From positions 3,410,001-3,474,000 of the forward strand of contig NZ_CP061008.1 in the NCBI RefSeq assembly GCF_014490035.1: DNA of 64,000 nucleotides. Direction: 5' to 3'. Of this stretch, positions 7,414 to 15,889 are shown piece after piece; the first letter of the stretch is position 1; every line of letters begins with the position of its first letter. The DNA is from Achromobacter xylosoxidans (GTDB lineage: Bacteria > Pseudomonadota > Gammaproteobacteria > Burkholderiales > Burkholderiaceae_B). The notes beneath the pieces are model-generated. The model did no database searches and was not told where the DNA came from. It saw nothing but the letters and a program-made list of their open reading frames with translations. Made by a program: the position numbers and the translations under genes.

Positions 7414-10400
7414 ATGCTGACCAAGCGGGACCGAGTGGCGCTACCCTGGACGGACACGCTTGCCCGCCTGGAAGACGAGCGCATCATGTTGCAGCGCATA
7501 GCCGCCGGCATGCCATTGGCCGAAGTGCTGGAGCACGTGCTGCATGCCATCGAGGCGCAGTCCAGCGTGGAGCTGCGCACATCCATCGCACTGGTGGACG
7601 AAACTGGCGGCTTCCTGCTGCACGGCGCCGCGCCCAGCCTGCCGGTGGCCTACAACACCGCGGTGCATAAGGCCGTCATCGGCCCCGGCAGCGCATCCTG
7701 GGGCGAGGCGGCCTACACAGGCAGCCCGGTCTATGTGGAAGACATCGCCCTGAATCCGGGTTGGGAGCGCTGGCGCGACCTGGCCCTGTCGCACGGTTTG
7801 CGGGCCTGCTGGTCCACGCCGATCAAGGCGCCCGATGGCCGCCTGCTGGGCGTGTTTTCCAATTACTACGCGGTGGTGCGCTCGCCATCGGCGCACGATA
7901 TCGACGCGATCGCGCTGGTGACGCGCAGCGCCGCCCTGGCGATCGAACGGCATCTGACGGAACTGGCGCTGCGCCAAAGCGGCGAACGCTGGCGTGCGAT
8001 GTTCGCCGGCATGCAGGAGGCGTTCTTTCTCAGCGAGGCGCTGCGCGACGATGTCGGCCGCATCGTCGATTTCCGCTTCCTGGAGGTGAACCCCGCGTTC
8101 GAGCGCCAGACCGGCATGAAGGAAGGCGATACGCTGGGCCACACGCTGCGCGAGATGATCCCGGGCGTGCCCGGGCAGATCATGGACACCTTCGCCCAGG
8201 TGGTCGAGACCGGCGAGCCTATCCAGTTCGAGTTCATGGTGCCGGCGCCCAAGGAAGCCTGGTACGAGGCGCGCGCGCGCAAGGATGGCGCCGGCCGGAT
8301 GATGGCGCTGTTCCTGGACGTGACCGCGCGCAAATCGGCCGAGGCTGAACTGTGGGAAGGGCAGCACCGCAAGAATTACCTGGCTGCGCTGGGCGACCGC
8401 ATGCGCGAACTGCATCGCGAGGAAGAGATAGAGCAGGCCGCCTGCGAAGGGCTGTGCCAGCATCTGGCGCTTGGGCAGATGGCGGTGCTGGATACGCGGG
8501 GCGAGGATCATACCCCGGTCATTTCCTCGGTCTGGCCCCCGGGGTCCGCGCTCCTCGGCCAGCCGCCGCATACGCTGGATGCCTTGGGCGACGACTATCA
8601 TGCGGCCTTGCGGCTGGGACGCACGACCTACCTGGCGCCGCTGCTTGGGGAAGCGGGCGGCGAGATCCGCCCATGGGCCATCGTCGTGCCGCTGCGGCGC
8701 TGGGGCCGGCATGCAGGCGCGATGCTGGCATGTCCCGGGTCGGGCAGCAGGCTCAAGAGCAGCGACATCGCGTTCATCGAGGAAGTGGCCGAGCGCATGT
8801 GCGCCGCGGTCGAGCGCTCGCAGTACGCACGGACGCTGGAACAGCGCGTCGAGGATGCGATCGCGGAGCGTGACCGCATTTGGCGTCTTTCCCCGGAGCT
8901 GCTCGCGGTGATCGACCGCCAAGGGCGCTTCGCCAGCGTCAACCCCGCGGTGCGGCCCATCCTGGGCTGGACTCCCGAGCAATTCATGTCGATGGCGCTG
9001 CGCGACCTGATCCATCCGGAGGATTTGGCGGCGACGCTGGCGGCGTGGAGCTGGGCGTCCGGCGACGCCGGCCCCCGTCCTGGTGCGAAGCATCTCGAGA
9101 ACCGCCTGCTCAAGCGCGAGGGTGGCTATTGCTGGATAACCTGGAGCATGTCCTGGACCCAGGACAGCCTGTACATGACCGGCCGGGACGATACCGACCT
9201 CAAGCTGCAGGCCGAGGCCTTGCACGACACCGAGAACGCGCTGCGGCAGTCGCAGAAAATGGAGGCGGTGGGGCGCCTGACGGGCGGCATCGCCCATGAT
9301 TTCAACAACATGCTGCAGGGGATCTCGGGCGCGCTCTACCTGGTGGAGCGCAAGATCACGGCGGGCGCGCCGGAACAGGCGCTGCGCTTCGTCGACGTCG
9401 CCATGGATTCCGCGAACCGGGCCGCGCACCTGACGCAGCGGCTCCTGACGTTCTCGCGCCGCCAGCCCATCGACCCCAAGCCGTTCTGCGCGGCGTCCGC
9501 ACTGCAATCCATGGTGGCGCTGTTCCACCGCTATACCGGCGAACGCGTGGCGCTGCGGCTGGACCTGCAGCCGGAACTGTGGACGGTCTGCTGTGACAAG
9601 AACCAGTTCGAGAACGCCATGTTGAACCTGGTGATCAACGCCTGCGACGCCATGCCCAACGGCGGCGCGCTGACGGTTGCCGCGCGCAACGTGGAGCCGG
9701 ACGATCCGCTCCTGTCGCAATGCGCCGGGGAGCATGCGGGACGCTACGTGGAAGTATCGGTGAAGGACGTGGGCTGCGGCATGCCGCCGGACGTGCTGGC
9801 GCACGCGTTCGACCCGTTCTTCACCACCAAGCCCTTGGGCCAGGGCACCGGGCTGGGCCTGTCCATGATCTATGGCTTCGCCAAGCAGGCTGGCGGCGCG
9901 GCCAGCCTGGAGAGCACGGTGGACGTGGGCACTACGGTCAGGCTGTTCCTGCCGCGCCATGACGGCGCGCCCGAAAGCGTGCAGCACGGCGAACTCCCGG
10001 CGGCCGCTACGCGCGGCGCGGCGCGCAAGGAAGTCGTGCTGGTGGTGGAAGACGATGCGAACGTGCGCGAGATGGTGCGCGAATGCCTGGCCGAACTCGG
10101 CCTGGAGGTGTTGACCGCCGTGGACGGCGAGGCCGGACTGGAGGTGTTGCAGTCCGCGCGCAGCATCGACCTGCTGGTGACCGATGTGGGGCTGCCGGGA
10201 CTCAATGGCAGGCAATTGGCCGACGCCGCGCGCCTGGCGCGTCCAGGCCTGCGCGTACTGTTGATGACCGGATACGCGGAAAGCGCGGCGCGCGGCCAGG
10301 GCTTTCTTGAACAGGGGCTGGAGCTGATCGTCAAACCCTTCCAGCTCGACAAGCTGTCCGAACGCGTGCAAGGCATGCTGGACAGTGCGCCGGGCAGGCC

Positions 10401-10422
10401 GGGGCAGCAGGCCCGGCCCTGA
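7414..10422 (+). CDS. Soluble hybrid sensor histidine kinase (GAF-PAS-GAF-PAS-HK-REC)
   Basis: The protein has 1002 residues with no membrane segment. In order: GAF (about 30-185), PAS (about 190-310), a second GAF-like domain (about 320-470), PAS (about 485-605), HisKA with His628 in GGIAHDFNNM, HATPase with NLVINACDAM, DVGCGMP and GTGLGLSM, and a C-terminal receiver (about 870-995) with Asp924 in VTDVGLPG. The H-box type is the one often paired with NtrC-family regulators. It senses a cytoplasmic cue. The next genes are the sigma-54 factor and two sigma-54 activators, one with an unpaired receiver, so it is a plausible cognate kinase; that pairing is inferred. It is convergent with rpoN, 11 bases between stops. 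Confidence 0.9.
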   Translation: MLTKRDRVALPWTDTLARLEDERIMLQRIAAGMPLAEVLEHVLHAIEAQSSVELRTSIALVDETGGFLLHGAAPSLPVAYNTAVHKAVIGPGSASWGEAAYTGSPVYVEDIALNPGWERWRDLALSHGLRACWSTPIKAPDGRLLGVFSNYYAVVRSPSAHDIDAIALVTRSAALAIERHLTELALRQSGERWRAMFAGMQEAFFLSEALRDDVGRIVDFRFLEVNPAFERQTGMKEGDTLGHTLREMIPGVPGQIMDTFAQVVETGEPIQFEFMVPAPKEAWYEARARKDGAGRMMALFLDVTARKSAEAELWEGQHRKNYLAALGDRMRELHREEEIEQAACEGLCQHLALGQMAVLDTRGEDHTPVISSVWPPGSALLGQPPHTLDALGDDYHAALRLGRTTYLAPLLGEAGGEIRPWAIVVPLRRWGRHAGAMLACPGSGSRLKSSDIAFIEEVAERMCAAVERSQYARTLEQRVEDAIAERDRIWRLSPELLAVIDRQGRFASVNPAVRPILGWTPEQFMSMALRDLIHPEDLAATLAAWSWASGDAGPRPGAKHLENRLLKREGGYCWITWSMSWTQDSLYMTGRDDTDLKLQAEALHDTENALRQSQKMEAVGRLTGGIAHDFNNMLQGISGALYLVERKITAGAPEQALRFVDVAMDSANRAAHLTQRLLTFSRRQPIDPKPFCAASALQSMVALFHRYTGERVALRLDLQPELWTVCCDKNQFENAMLNLVINACDAMPNGGALTVAARNVEPDDPLLSQCAGEHAGRYVEVSVKDVGCGMPPDVLAHAFDPFFTTKPLGQGTGLGLSMIYGFAKQAGGAASLESTVDVGTTVRLFLPRHDGAPESVQHGELPAAATRGAARKEVVLVVEDDANVREMVRECLAELGLEVLTAVDGEAGLEVLQSARSIDLLVTDVGLPGLNGRQLADAARLARPGLRVLLMTGYAESAARGQGFLEQGLELIVKPFQLDKLSERVQGMLDSAPGRPGQQARP

Positions 10423-10433
10423 CCTGAGACGGC

Positions 10434-11873
10434 CTAATGGCGGCGGCGCAATTCCGCGGGCGGCATGCGCAATTGCCCGCGGTACTTCGAGACCGTTCGC
10501 CGCGCCAGCAGGATGCCGTTGGCCGCCAGTTGCTGGGTCAAGGCCACATCCGACAGCGGCATCGCCGGGTCCTCGGCCTCGACCATTTCCTTGATCAGGG
10601 CCCGCACGGCCGTGGCGGAGCAGGACCCGCCAGTGTCGGTGGCCAGTTCGCGGGAAAAGAAGTGACGGAATTCGAACACCCCGCGCGGCGTCACCATGTA
10701 CTTGCCGACAGTGGCGCGCGACACCGTGGATTCGTGCATGTCCAGGTCATCGGCGACCTCGCGCAGCATCAAGGGCCGCAAGGCCACGTCGCCATATTCG
10801 AAAAAGGTCTGCTGGCGCTTGACGATGGCTTCGGCCACGCGCTGGATCGTGATGTAGCGCTGTTCGACGTTGCGCACCAGCCAGCGGGCTTCCTGCAGCT
10901 CCTGGGCCATGGGGCTGCGATCGTCCAGGCGGGCGCGCCGGAACAGTTCGGCATAGGTCTGGTGCAGCCTCGCCTGGGGCATGGCGTTGCGGTTGGGCAG
11001 CACGCGCCAGCGCGATTGCCATTTGTCGACGAACACGTCGGGCACGACGTAGACGGGCGCTTCGGCGCTGTAGCGGCCTCCCGGTTTCGGGTCCAGGCTG
11101 CGGATCAGCGCGCAAGCCTCGCGCAAGGCGTCTTCAGAACAGCCCAGCTGCTGGCGCAGGCCGGCGCAGTCGTTGCGGGCCAGCCGCTCGAGCTGCTCGG
11201 CCACGATGCGCATGGACAGGGCGCGTAGCGCGTCGCCGATGCCGGTCGCTGCCGCCAATTGCAGCAACAGGCATTCGGCCAGGTCGCGCGCAGCCAGTCC
11301 AGGCGCATCCAGCTGTTGGACCAGGCGCAGCGCGGTCATCCATTCGCCTTCGTCGGGGACGGCTTCGGCGCCGCGGCGTGCATCGCCCCACAGGCTGGCG
11401 AGCGGCACCCGCAGGTAGCCGTCGTCATCCAGTGCATCGATGATGTACTCCGCCAACAGCCGGTCGCGCGGCGCCAACTGATAGTTGCCCAGCTCCAGCG
11501 ACAGCCGTTGGCTCATGGACAGCGTGGACGCGGCCCATAGGCCCTGGTCACGCTCGGGGCCGTCGCCCTGGCCGCGTGTCGGATAATCGCCGGAGTAGGC
11601 CGGCGCGTCCGGCAGCGGCGGTTCTTCCTGCGGGACGGGTTCCGGCGGAGCCGGATCGGCGCCGTCCGCCAAAGGAGGAAAGACCGCAACGGCGGGGCCT
11701 GCTTCGGCCTCCTGCTCATCGGCGTCTTCCAGGAAGGGATTGCTGGCCAGGGCCTGCTCGACCGCGGTGGTGAACTCCAGGGCGGTCATCTGCAGCAGCT
11801 TGACGGATTGCTGCAGGCGGGGCGCCAGCGTCATCTGCTGACGCAGGCGCAATTCTTGCGAGGGGTAGACCAA
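10434..11873 (-). CDS. rpoN: RNA polymerase sigma-54 factor, RpoN paralogue outside the usual rpoN locus
   Basis: The protein has 479 residues. I choose the TTG at 11873 because AGGAGA sits six bases before it and the product then starts close to region I (ELRLRQQMTLAPRLQQS), as in other RpoN proteins; the ATG at 11912 lies at the predicted transcript start. Region I is followed by an acidic low-complexity region II, the core-binding domain and the C-terminal RpoN box ARRTVSKYRG (canonical ARRTVAKYRE). It directs polymerase to -24/-12 promoters and needs an AAA+ activator. Its neighbours are two such activators, not the lptB/hpf/ptsN genes of the housekeeping rpoN locus, so it is probably a second copy. 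A sigma-54 promoter precedes it, suggesting autoactivation. Confidence 0.92.
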   Translation of the reverse strand: MVYPSQELRLRQQMTLAPRLQQSVKLLQMTALEFTTAVEQALASNPFLEDADEQEAEAGPAVAVFPPLADGADPAPPEPVPQEEPPLPDAPAYSGDYPTRGQGDGPERDQGLWAASTLSMSQRLSLELGNYQLAPRDRLLAEYIIDALDDDGYLRVPLASLWGDARRGAEAVPDEGEWMTALRLVQQLDAPGLAARDLAECLLLQLAAATGIGDALRALSMRIVAEQLERLARNDCAGLRQQLGCSEDALREACALIRSLDPKPGGRYSAEAPVYVVPDVFVDKWQSRWRVLPNRNAMPQARLHQTYAELFRRARLDDRSPMAQELQEARWLVRNVEQRYITIQRVAEAIVKRQQTFFEYGDVALRPLMLREVADDLDMHESTVSRATVGKYMVTPRGVFEFRHFFSRELATDTGGSCSATAVRALIKEMVEAEDPAMPLSDVALTQQLAANGILLARRTVSKYRGQLRMPPAELRRRH

Positions 11874-11923
11874 TCGAGTCTCCTGGACAGCGGCTGCCGA
11901 CGGGCAGCTCATCCTGAAACTCA

Positions 11924-11939
11924 AGCAAAGACCATGCCA
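11924..11939 (-). promoter_or_regulatory. Sigma-54 promoter of rpoN (TGGCATG-N4-TTGCT)
   Basis: On the minus strand TGGCATGGTCTTTGCT matches TGGCACG-N4-TTGCW with one change. The expected transcript start (near 11913) leaves a leader of about 40 bases before the TTG start of rpoN with its strong ribosome site. It implies that the sigma factor drives its own gene. Confidence 0.8.
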
Positions 11940-11961
11940 GGTGCCCCAGCGGGCGGGGGGC

Positions 11962-11986
11962 GGCCGGCGCGCGTGCGGCGCCGGCC
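11962..11986. repeat. Inverted repeat, 9-base arms, upstream of the rpoN promoter
   Basis: GGCCGGCGC and GCGCCGGCC are perfect inverted arms separated by seven bases, 23 bases upstream of the -24 element of the rpoN promoter. It could be an activator-binding site or a transcript hairpin after the upstream activator gene; no T-run follows in the direction of transcription. Confidence 0.4.
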
Positions 11987-12057
11987 CAGTATTACAAGGA
12001 AGCGGTAAGAAATGCTCTCCCGCGCGGTCCGGATGCTCACGTGCCGGCGGGATCCCG

Positions 12058-13047
12058 CTAGTCCTTCTCGTAGTCGTCGAGCCGGTTGTAGAGCGTCTTC
12101 AGACTCAAGCCCAGAGTCTCGGCGGCGCTGCGCTTGTCGCCCGCGTGATGGGCCAGCGTCGCCAGGATGAATGCGCGCTGTGCCTGGCCCAGCGACATGC
12201 CGATGGGCAGCGTCAACGCGCCGTCGCGCAGCATGGCATGCCGCCCGCCGCGGTTCCGCGGCAACAGCTCGTCCTCGAGCTCGCCGTCGGCCAGGATGAA
12301 CGCGCGCTGCACGGCGTTGCGCAGCTCGCGGACATTGCCTGGCCAATCATGCAGGGAGATCGCATCCAGCATCTGCGCAGAGAAGGTCTTCTGCGTACCG
12401 TTGGCGGTGTTCAGGGTATTCAGGAACCAGTGCGCCAGCACCAGCGCATCGTCGCCGCGCTCGCGCAACGGCGGCACGCGCAACGGAATCACCAGCAGCC
12501 GGTGCAGGAAGTCCTGGCGCAGGCGGCCTTGCGCGACGGAGGCGAAGGGATCGCGGTTGCTGGCACAGATGATGCGGACATTGGCGCGCAGCAGGTCCGA
12601 GCCGCCCACGCGCTGATAAGTGCCGGCCTCCAGCACGCGCAGGAAGTTGACCTGCAGGTCCGGCGGCATTTCGGTCACTTCGTCCAGGAACAGCGTGCCG
12701 CCGCTGGCGTACTCGAAGTAGCCGGCGCTCTGTGCCACAGCGCCGGTGAAGCTGCCTTTTTCATGGCCGAACAATTCGGCATGCGCCAGGCTGCCGCTGA
12801 TGGCGCCGCAGTTCACGGCCACAAAGGGCTGTTCCCGGCGTTCGCTGGCGTCGTGGATGGCGCGCGCCACGATTTCCTTGCCCGTGCCGCTTTCGCCCAC
12901 GATGAAGACGCTGGCGTCGGTGGCCGCAGCCAACTGCAGTTGGACGCCGAGCTTTTGCATCACGGGCGACAGGCCCGACGCGTCGGTCAGTACGTCCGGG
13001 GACGCCTGCGCCGGCGCGCGCGCGGCGTTCGGGGTGCGATTCGGCAT
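12058..13047 (-). CDS. Sigma-54-dependent activator without receiver domain (PspF-like layout)
   Basis: The protein has 329 residues from the ATG at 13047, preceded by AGGAAT. It consists of a short N-terminal tail, one AAA+ domain (Walker A GESGTGKE, sigma-contact loop GSFTGA, Walker [13 protein letters not shown], arginine region PPLRERGDD) and a C-terminal Fis-type helix-turn-helix ([15 protein letters not shown]). There is no receiver or other sensory domain, so its activity is probably set by expression or a partner protein, as for PspF. The loop has Ser where GAFTGA has Ala, the same change as in the neighbouring activator. It is upstream of and co-oriented with rpoN (184 bases apart) and is the likely activator of the sigma-54 promoters in this window. 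Confidence 0.9.
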   Translation of the reverse strand: MPNRTPNAARAPAQASPDVLTDASGLSPVMQKLGVQLQLAAATDASVFIVGESGTGKEIVARAIHDASERREQPFVAVNCGAISGSLAHAELFGHEKGSFTGAVAQSAGYFEYASGGTLFLDEVTEMPPDLQVNFLRVLEAGTYQRVGGSDLLRANVRIICASNRDPFASVAQGRLRQDFLHRLLVIPLRVPPLRERGDDALVLAHWFLNTLNTANGTQKTFSAQMLDAISLHDWPGNVRELRNAVQRAFILADGELEDELLPRNRGGRHAMLRDGALTLPIGMSLGQAQRAFILATLAHHAGDKRSAAETLGLSLKTLYNRLDDYEKD

Positions 13048-13233
13048 GCTGATTCCTGGGTCCTGCACGGACCGTGAACGTCACAACCCATGCTAGTGAA
13101 CTGGACCAGGGCAGGATGCGACGATTTGCAAGTATTCGAAAATCTTGGTGGAAAGTATCGAACATTTACCCCCGGCCCACCTGTAGTCGCTATGCTGAAG
13201 GACTTACAACAACATCCGCGATACGGAGCAAGC

Positions 13234-14604
13234 ATGCCTCATCTGCTGATCGTTGATGACGACCCCACGATACGCGAAACCCTGGCCGAGATCGGACGCG
13301 AAAGCGGTTTTTCCGTGGCCTTGGCAGCGAGCGTCAAGGATGCGCTGATCCAGCTGGAGCGCCATGCGCCCGACTTGGTGTTGACCGACATCCGCCTGCC
13401 CGAGGGCAGCGGCATGGAGATCTTCAAGAGCGAGGCCGCCGCCAGCGCGGAGGTCGTCGTGATGACGGGGCACGGCACCGTCGACAACGCGGTGCAGGCC
13501 TTGCGACTTGGGGCCACCGATTACCTGGTCAAGCCGATCTGCATGGAGCGCTTGAACGGCATCTTCGCGCGAGTGAATGCGAATTCGGGCAGCGAGCTTT
13601 CGGGCGCCCCATTCGAGGAGCCGGGACGCTACGGCAAGATGTACGGCGCGTCGGACTGCATGCAAGAGCTCTATCGGCAGCTCGGCCGCGTGGCCAAGAC
13701 CAATGTGACGACCTTGCTGATCGGCGAAAGCGGCACGGGCAAGGAACTGGCCGCGCACGCCATCCATGAACTCAGCGCGCGCCGCCAGCGGCCGCTGATC
13801 GCGGTGAACTGCGGCGCAATCTCGCCCAACCTGATCGAAAGCGAAATGTTCGGGCACGAGCGCGGCAGCTTTACCGGCGCGGACCGCCAGCACAAGGGCT
13901 ACTTCGAGCGCGCCGACGGCGGCACCCTGTTCCTGGACGAAGTGACCGAAATGCCGCTTGACCTGCAGGTCAAGCTCTTGCGGGTCCTGGAGACCGGGCA
14001 GTTCATGCGCGTGGGCACCAATCGGGAGATCGCCTGCGATATCCGGATCGTCGCCGCGACCAACCGCGATCCCGAGCAAGCAGTGAAGGAAGGCAAACTG
14101 CGCGAGGATCTTTATTACCGGCTGAGCGTCTTCCCCATCAAGTTGCCGGCGCTGCGCGAGCGCGGCGACGACATCCTGTTCCTTGCGAATCGCTTCCTGC
14201 AAGGCTTGAACCAGGAATCCGGCAAGAGCAAGGAATTCTCGCCGCGCGCGCTGGCCGCGCTGCAGCAGTATGCATGGCCGGGGAATGTGCGCGAACTCAA
14301 GAACTACGTGCGCCGCGCCTTCATCATGGCGGACGGCGACACGCTGGAAGTGGACATGCTGACGCCGCGGGTGTCGCCGGCGGGCGAGGGCGGCCAGGTC
14401 AGCGTGCCTGTGGGAGAAACCTTGGCGGAAGCGGACCGCCGCCTGATCCTGGCGACGCTGGAGCGCTGCAACGGCGTGAAAAAGCAGGCCGCGGCGGTAC
14501 TCGGCATCAGCCCCAAGACGCTGTACAACCGGCTCGAGGAGTACGCCGCGGCGGACGCGGAAGGCGCCGCCGCGGCGCCTGGCCGGAAACAGGACCGGCC
14601 CTGA
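13234..14604 (+). CDS. NtrC-family response regulator, sigma-54 activator
   Basis: The protein has 456 residues from the ATG at 13234, with GGAG six bases upstream. The receiver (1-115) has Asp52 in LTDIRLPEG as the phosphorylation site and Lys in DYLVKPI. The AAA+ domain has [14 protein letters not shown] and [12 protein letters not shown]. The Fis-type helix-turn-helix is AAAVLGISPKTLYNRL. The recognition helix is almost identical to that of the receiver-less activator transcribed the other way, so the two probably share binding sites. No kinase is adjacent on this side; the hybrid kinase at 7414 is the nearest candidate. The 186-base space between the two activator genes contains no -24/-12 match, so both are probably transcribed by other sigma factors. 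Confidence 0.92.
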   Translation: MPHLLIVDDDPTIRETLAEIGRESGFSVALAASVKDALIQLERHAPDLVLTDIRLPEGSGMEIFKSEAAASAEVVVMTGHGTVDNAVQALRLGATDYLVKPICMERLNGIFARVNANSGSELSGAPFEEPGRYGKMYGASDCMQELYRQLGRVAKTNVTTLLIGESGTGKELAAHAIHELSARRQRPLIAVNCGAISPNLIESEMFGHERGSFTGADRQHKGYFERADGGTLFLDEVTEMPLDLQVKLLRVLETGQFMRVGTNREIACDIRIVAATNRDPEQAVKEGKLREDLYYRLSVFPIKLPALRERGDDILFLANRFLQGLNQESGKSKEFSPRALAALQQYAWPGNVRELKNYVRRAFIMADGDTLEVDMLTPRVSPAGEGGQVSVPVGETLAEADRRLILATLERCNGVKKQAAAVLGISPKTLYNRLEEYAAADAEGAAAAPGRKQDRP

Positions 14605-14606
14605 CT

Positions 14607-14990
14607 TCATTTGCCGTACCGGGTCTTCAGGTCGGCCATGCACGCGTCCTTGGCGTTGCCGGACATGGCGTCGCACTTCTCCTTGCCAACCTTGTAGTCG
14701 GCGTCGTTGCGCACCTTCGCCGCGTCGTGCGAGGCCTCGGCTTTTTCCTTGCCTGCCTTGGCGTCGGCCCGGGCCTTGTCGCGCGTGGCTTCGGCCTGCT
14801 GCTGGCAGACGTCCTTCTGGTTGCCTTTCATGCCGTCGCAGTGTTTTTTGTCCAGCTTGTACTGGTCATCGATCTGGGCGTTGCTGCGCACGGGGCCGGC
14901 GCTGGTTTGCGCGGTTTGTGCCTGGGCCTGAAACGCCAGGGCGGAAAGGCTCAGGGCGACGGCGGGGAAAACGACTCGGGACAGATTCAT
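14607..14990 (-). CDS. Secreted protein with two Cys-pair repeats, unknown function
   Basis: The protein has 127 residues with a signal peptide (VVFPAVALSLSALAFQAQA) and a mature part of about 100 residues rich in Lys, Ala and Asp. Two copies of a motif, HCDGMKGNQKDVC and KCDAMSGNAKDAC, flank a charged helical stretch (KARADAKAGKEKAEA). The four cysteines suggest one disulphide per repeat in the periplasm. Proteins of this kind are sometimes labelled TolA-like because of the Lys/Ala helix, but there is no real TolA domain. A divergent sigma-54 promoter sits 54 bases upstream of the start. It ends two bases from the response-regulator gene. Confidence 0.75.
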   Translation of the reverse strand: MNLSRVVFPAVALSLSALAFQAQAQTAQTSAGPVRSNAQIDDQYKLDKKHCDGMKGNQKDVCQQQAEATRDKARADAKAGKEKAEASHDAAKVRNDADYKVGKEKCDAMSGNAKDACMADLKTRYGK

Positions 14991-15043
14991 GGCTGACTCC
15001 TAGGGTGGGGACCCGGCATCGCCCGGGCCTGGCCGCATGTGCA

Positions 15044-15059
15044 AGCAAGCGGCGTTCCC
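15044..15059 (-). promoter_or_regulatory. Sigma-54 promoter of the Cys-repeat protein (GGGAACG-N4-TTGCT)
   Basis: On the minus strand GGGAACGCCGCTTGCT has the exact -24/-12 spacing. The -24 element has one change from GGCACG. The start codon is 54 bases downstream. It is back to back with the promoter at 15069, nine bases away. Confidence 0.75.
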
Positions 15060-15068
15060 GGGCCTGGC

Positions 15069-15084
15069 GGGCACGCCGCTTGCT
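15069..15084 (+). promoter_or_regulatory. Sigma-54 promoter of the 77-residue protein (GGGCACG-N4-TTGCT)
   Basis: GGGCACGCCGCTTGCT matches TGGCACG-N4-TTGCW at every position except the first base. The start codon of the small gene follows 72 bases downstream. It is divergent from the promoter at 15044-15059. Confidence 0.82.
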
Positions 15085-15156
15085 CCGGCACCTTGCCGCA
15101 GGCGCTGCCCATGCGCACGCTGCAAGCATTCATTGAACGACCACGGGAATACGAAC

Positions 15157-15390
15157 ATGCAAACCAAGCGCGCAGATCACGAAAAGGCGGACACGGAGCA
15201 AGGCAAGGCCAATGCGCCGCGCACGCAAACTGAAGCCGCGCATCGCAGCGGCCAGTTCGGGACGGACAAGCCGGACTTCGGCAAGCCGCCCGCGGCGCCC
15301 AAACGCGAGTCGGACAAGAAGCCCAATGACAAGGGCGCCGAGTACGAGGAAGGCGGCCAGTATCCGGGCAAGCGGCCCGGCTCAAAGTAG
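15157..15390 (+). CDS. Small hydrophilic, disordered protein (hydrophilin-like)
   Basis: The protein has 77 residues, almost no hydrophobic side chains, and many Lys, Glu, Asp, Pro and Gly (nine glycines). Segments such as GKPPAAPKRESDKKPND and EEGGQYPGKRPGSK mark it as intrinsically disordered. High glycine with high hydrophilicity is the definition of hydrophilins, proteins linked to water-deficit tolerance; the assignment is by composition only. The gene has a near-consensus sigma-54 promoter, which supports its being real. The ribosome site is weak (CGGGAA). It is convergent with the DUF378 gene. Confidence 0.7.
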   Translation: MQTKRADHEKADTEQGKANAPRTQTEAAHRSGQFGTDKPDFGKPPAAPKRESDKKPNDKGAEYEEGGQYPGKRPGSK

Positions 15391-15405
15391 CCGTTCGCGG
15401 CGGTT

Positions 15406-15729
15406 TCAGTCCGCCGCTTGTTCCGGCTGTTCGTCCGCGTTTACGTTCGTCTCTTGTTCGCCCAGCCGGAACAGCAGCACCACGCTGTATAGCGCGGCCA
15501 GTCCGATCAGGCCGTAGACGCCGCGCGTCGCGGCGGCCGACGGCAGCACCTTCGCGAAGACATCCAGGTTCACCGCCGCGATCAGGCCGCAGTTCAGCCC
15601 CCCCGCGACCACCGCGATCAACGCCGACCAGTCCAGGAGGGAGAGGCCGCGGGCCTCGGGAGGAACCGGGGGAGGAGCAGGATCTTCTTCCAGTTCGGAA
15701 AAATCTTCTTGGTTGCCGGGCATGTCCAT
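15406..15729 (-). CDS. DUF378 membrane protein
   Basis: The protein has 107 residues. An acidic proline-rich tail (SELEEDPAPPPVPPEA) precedes two hydrophobic segments that carry the DUF378 pattern: SALIAVVAGGLNCGLIAAVN and then GVYGLIGLAALYSVVLL. It is predicted to be an inner-membrane protein with two helices; the function of the family is unknown. The start at 15729 has AAGGAC ten bases before it. A sigma-54 promoter lies about 90 bases upstream, divergent from that of the next gene. Confidence 0.8.
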   Translation of the reverse strand: MDMPGNQEDFSELEEDPAPPPVPPEARGLSLLDWSALIAVVAGGLNCGLIAAVNLDVFAKVLPSAAATRGVYGLIGLAALYSVVLLFRLGEQETNVNADEQPEQAAD

Positions 15730-15817
15730 GTGGAAGTCCTTACGCAGAATGCGGGTAGGCGGGACTGCGGGCGGACGGCCTCTGAACCTGCCGGACCAGG
15801 CCGCTCGCCAGCGCTAC

Positions 15818-15833
15818 AGCAACTGCCATGCCC
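15818..15833 (-). promoter_or_regulatory. Sigma-54 promoter of the DUF378 gene (GGGCATG-N4-TTGCT)
   Basis: On the minus strand GGGCATGGCAGTTGCT has the correct spacing and a -24 element GGCATG. It is six bases from the divergent promoter at 15840, so the two -24 elements are almost touching. Confidence 0.78.
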
Positions 15834-15839
15834 GAGAGC

Positions 15840-15855
15840 GGGCACGGCGGTTGCT
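15840..15855 (+). promoter_or_regulatory. Sigma-54 promoter of the 196-residue gene and DUF4142 gene (GGGCACG-N4-TTGCT)
   Basis: GGGCACGGCGGTTGCT is a near-perfect -24/-12 element. The start codon at 15890 follows with a strong GAAGGAGA ribosome site. A perfect GGGAAT-G-ATTCCC palindrome lies just downstream at 15864-15876. Confidence 0.82.
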
Positions 15856-15889
15856 GGCAGCCAGGGAATGATTCCCGAAGGAGAGCACA

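Noticed and set aside
13048..13233. A sigma-54 promoter between the two activator genes.
   Set aside because: GGATGCGACGATTTGC has twelve bases between GG and GC; no site with correct spacing exists on either strand.
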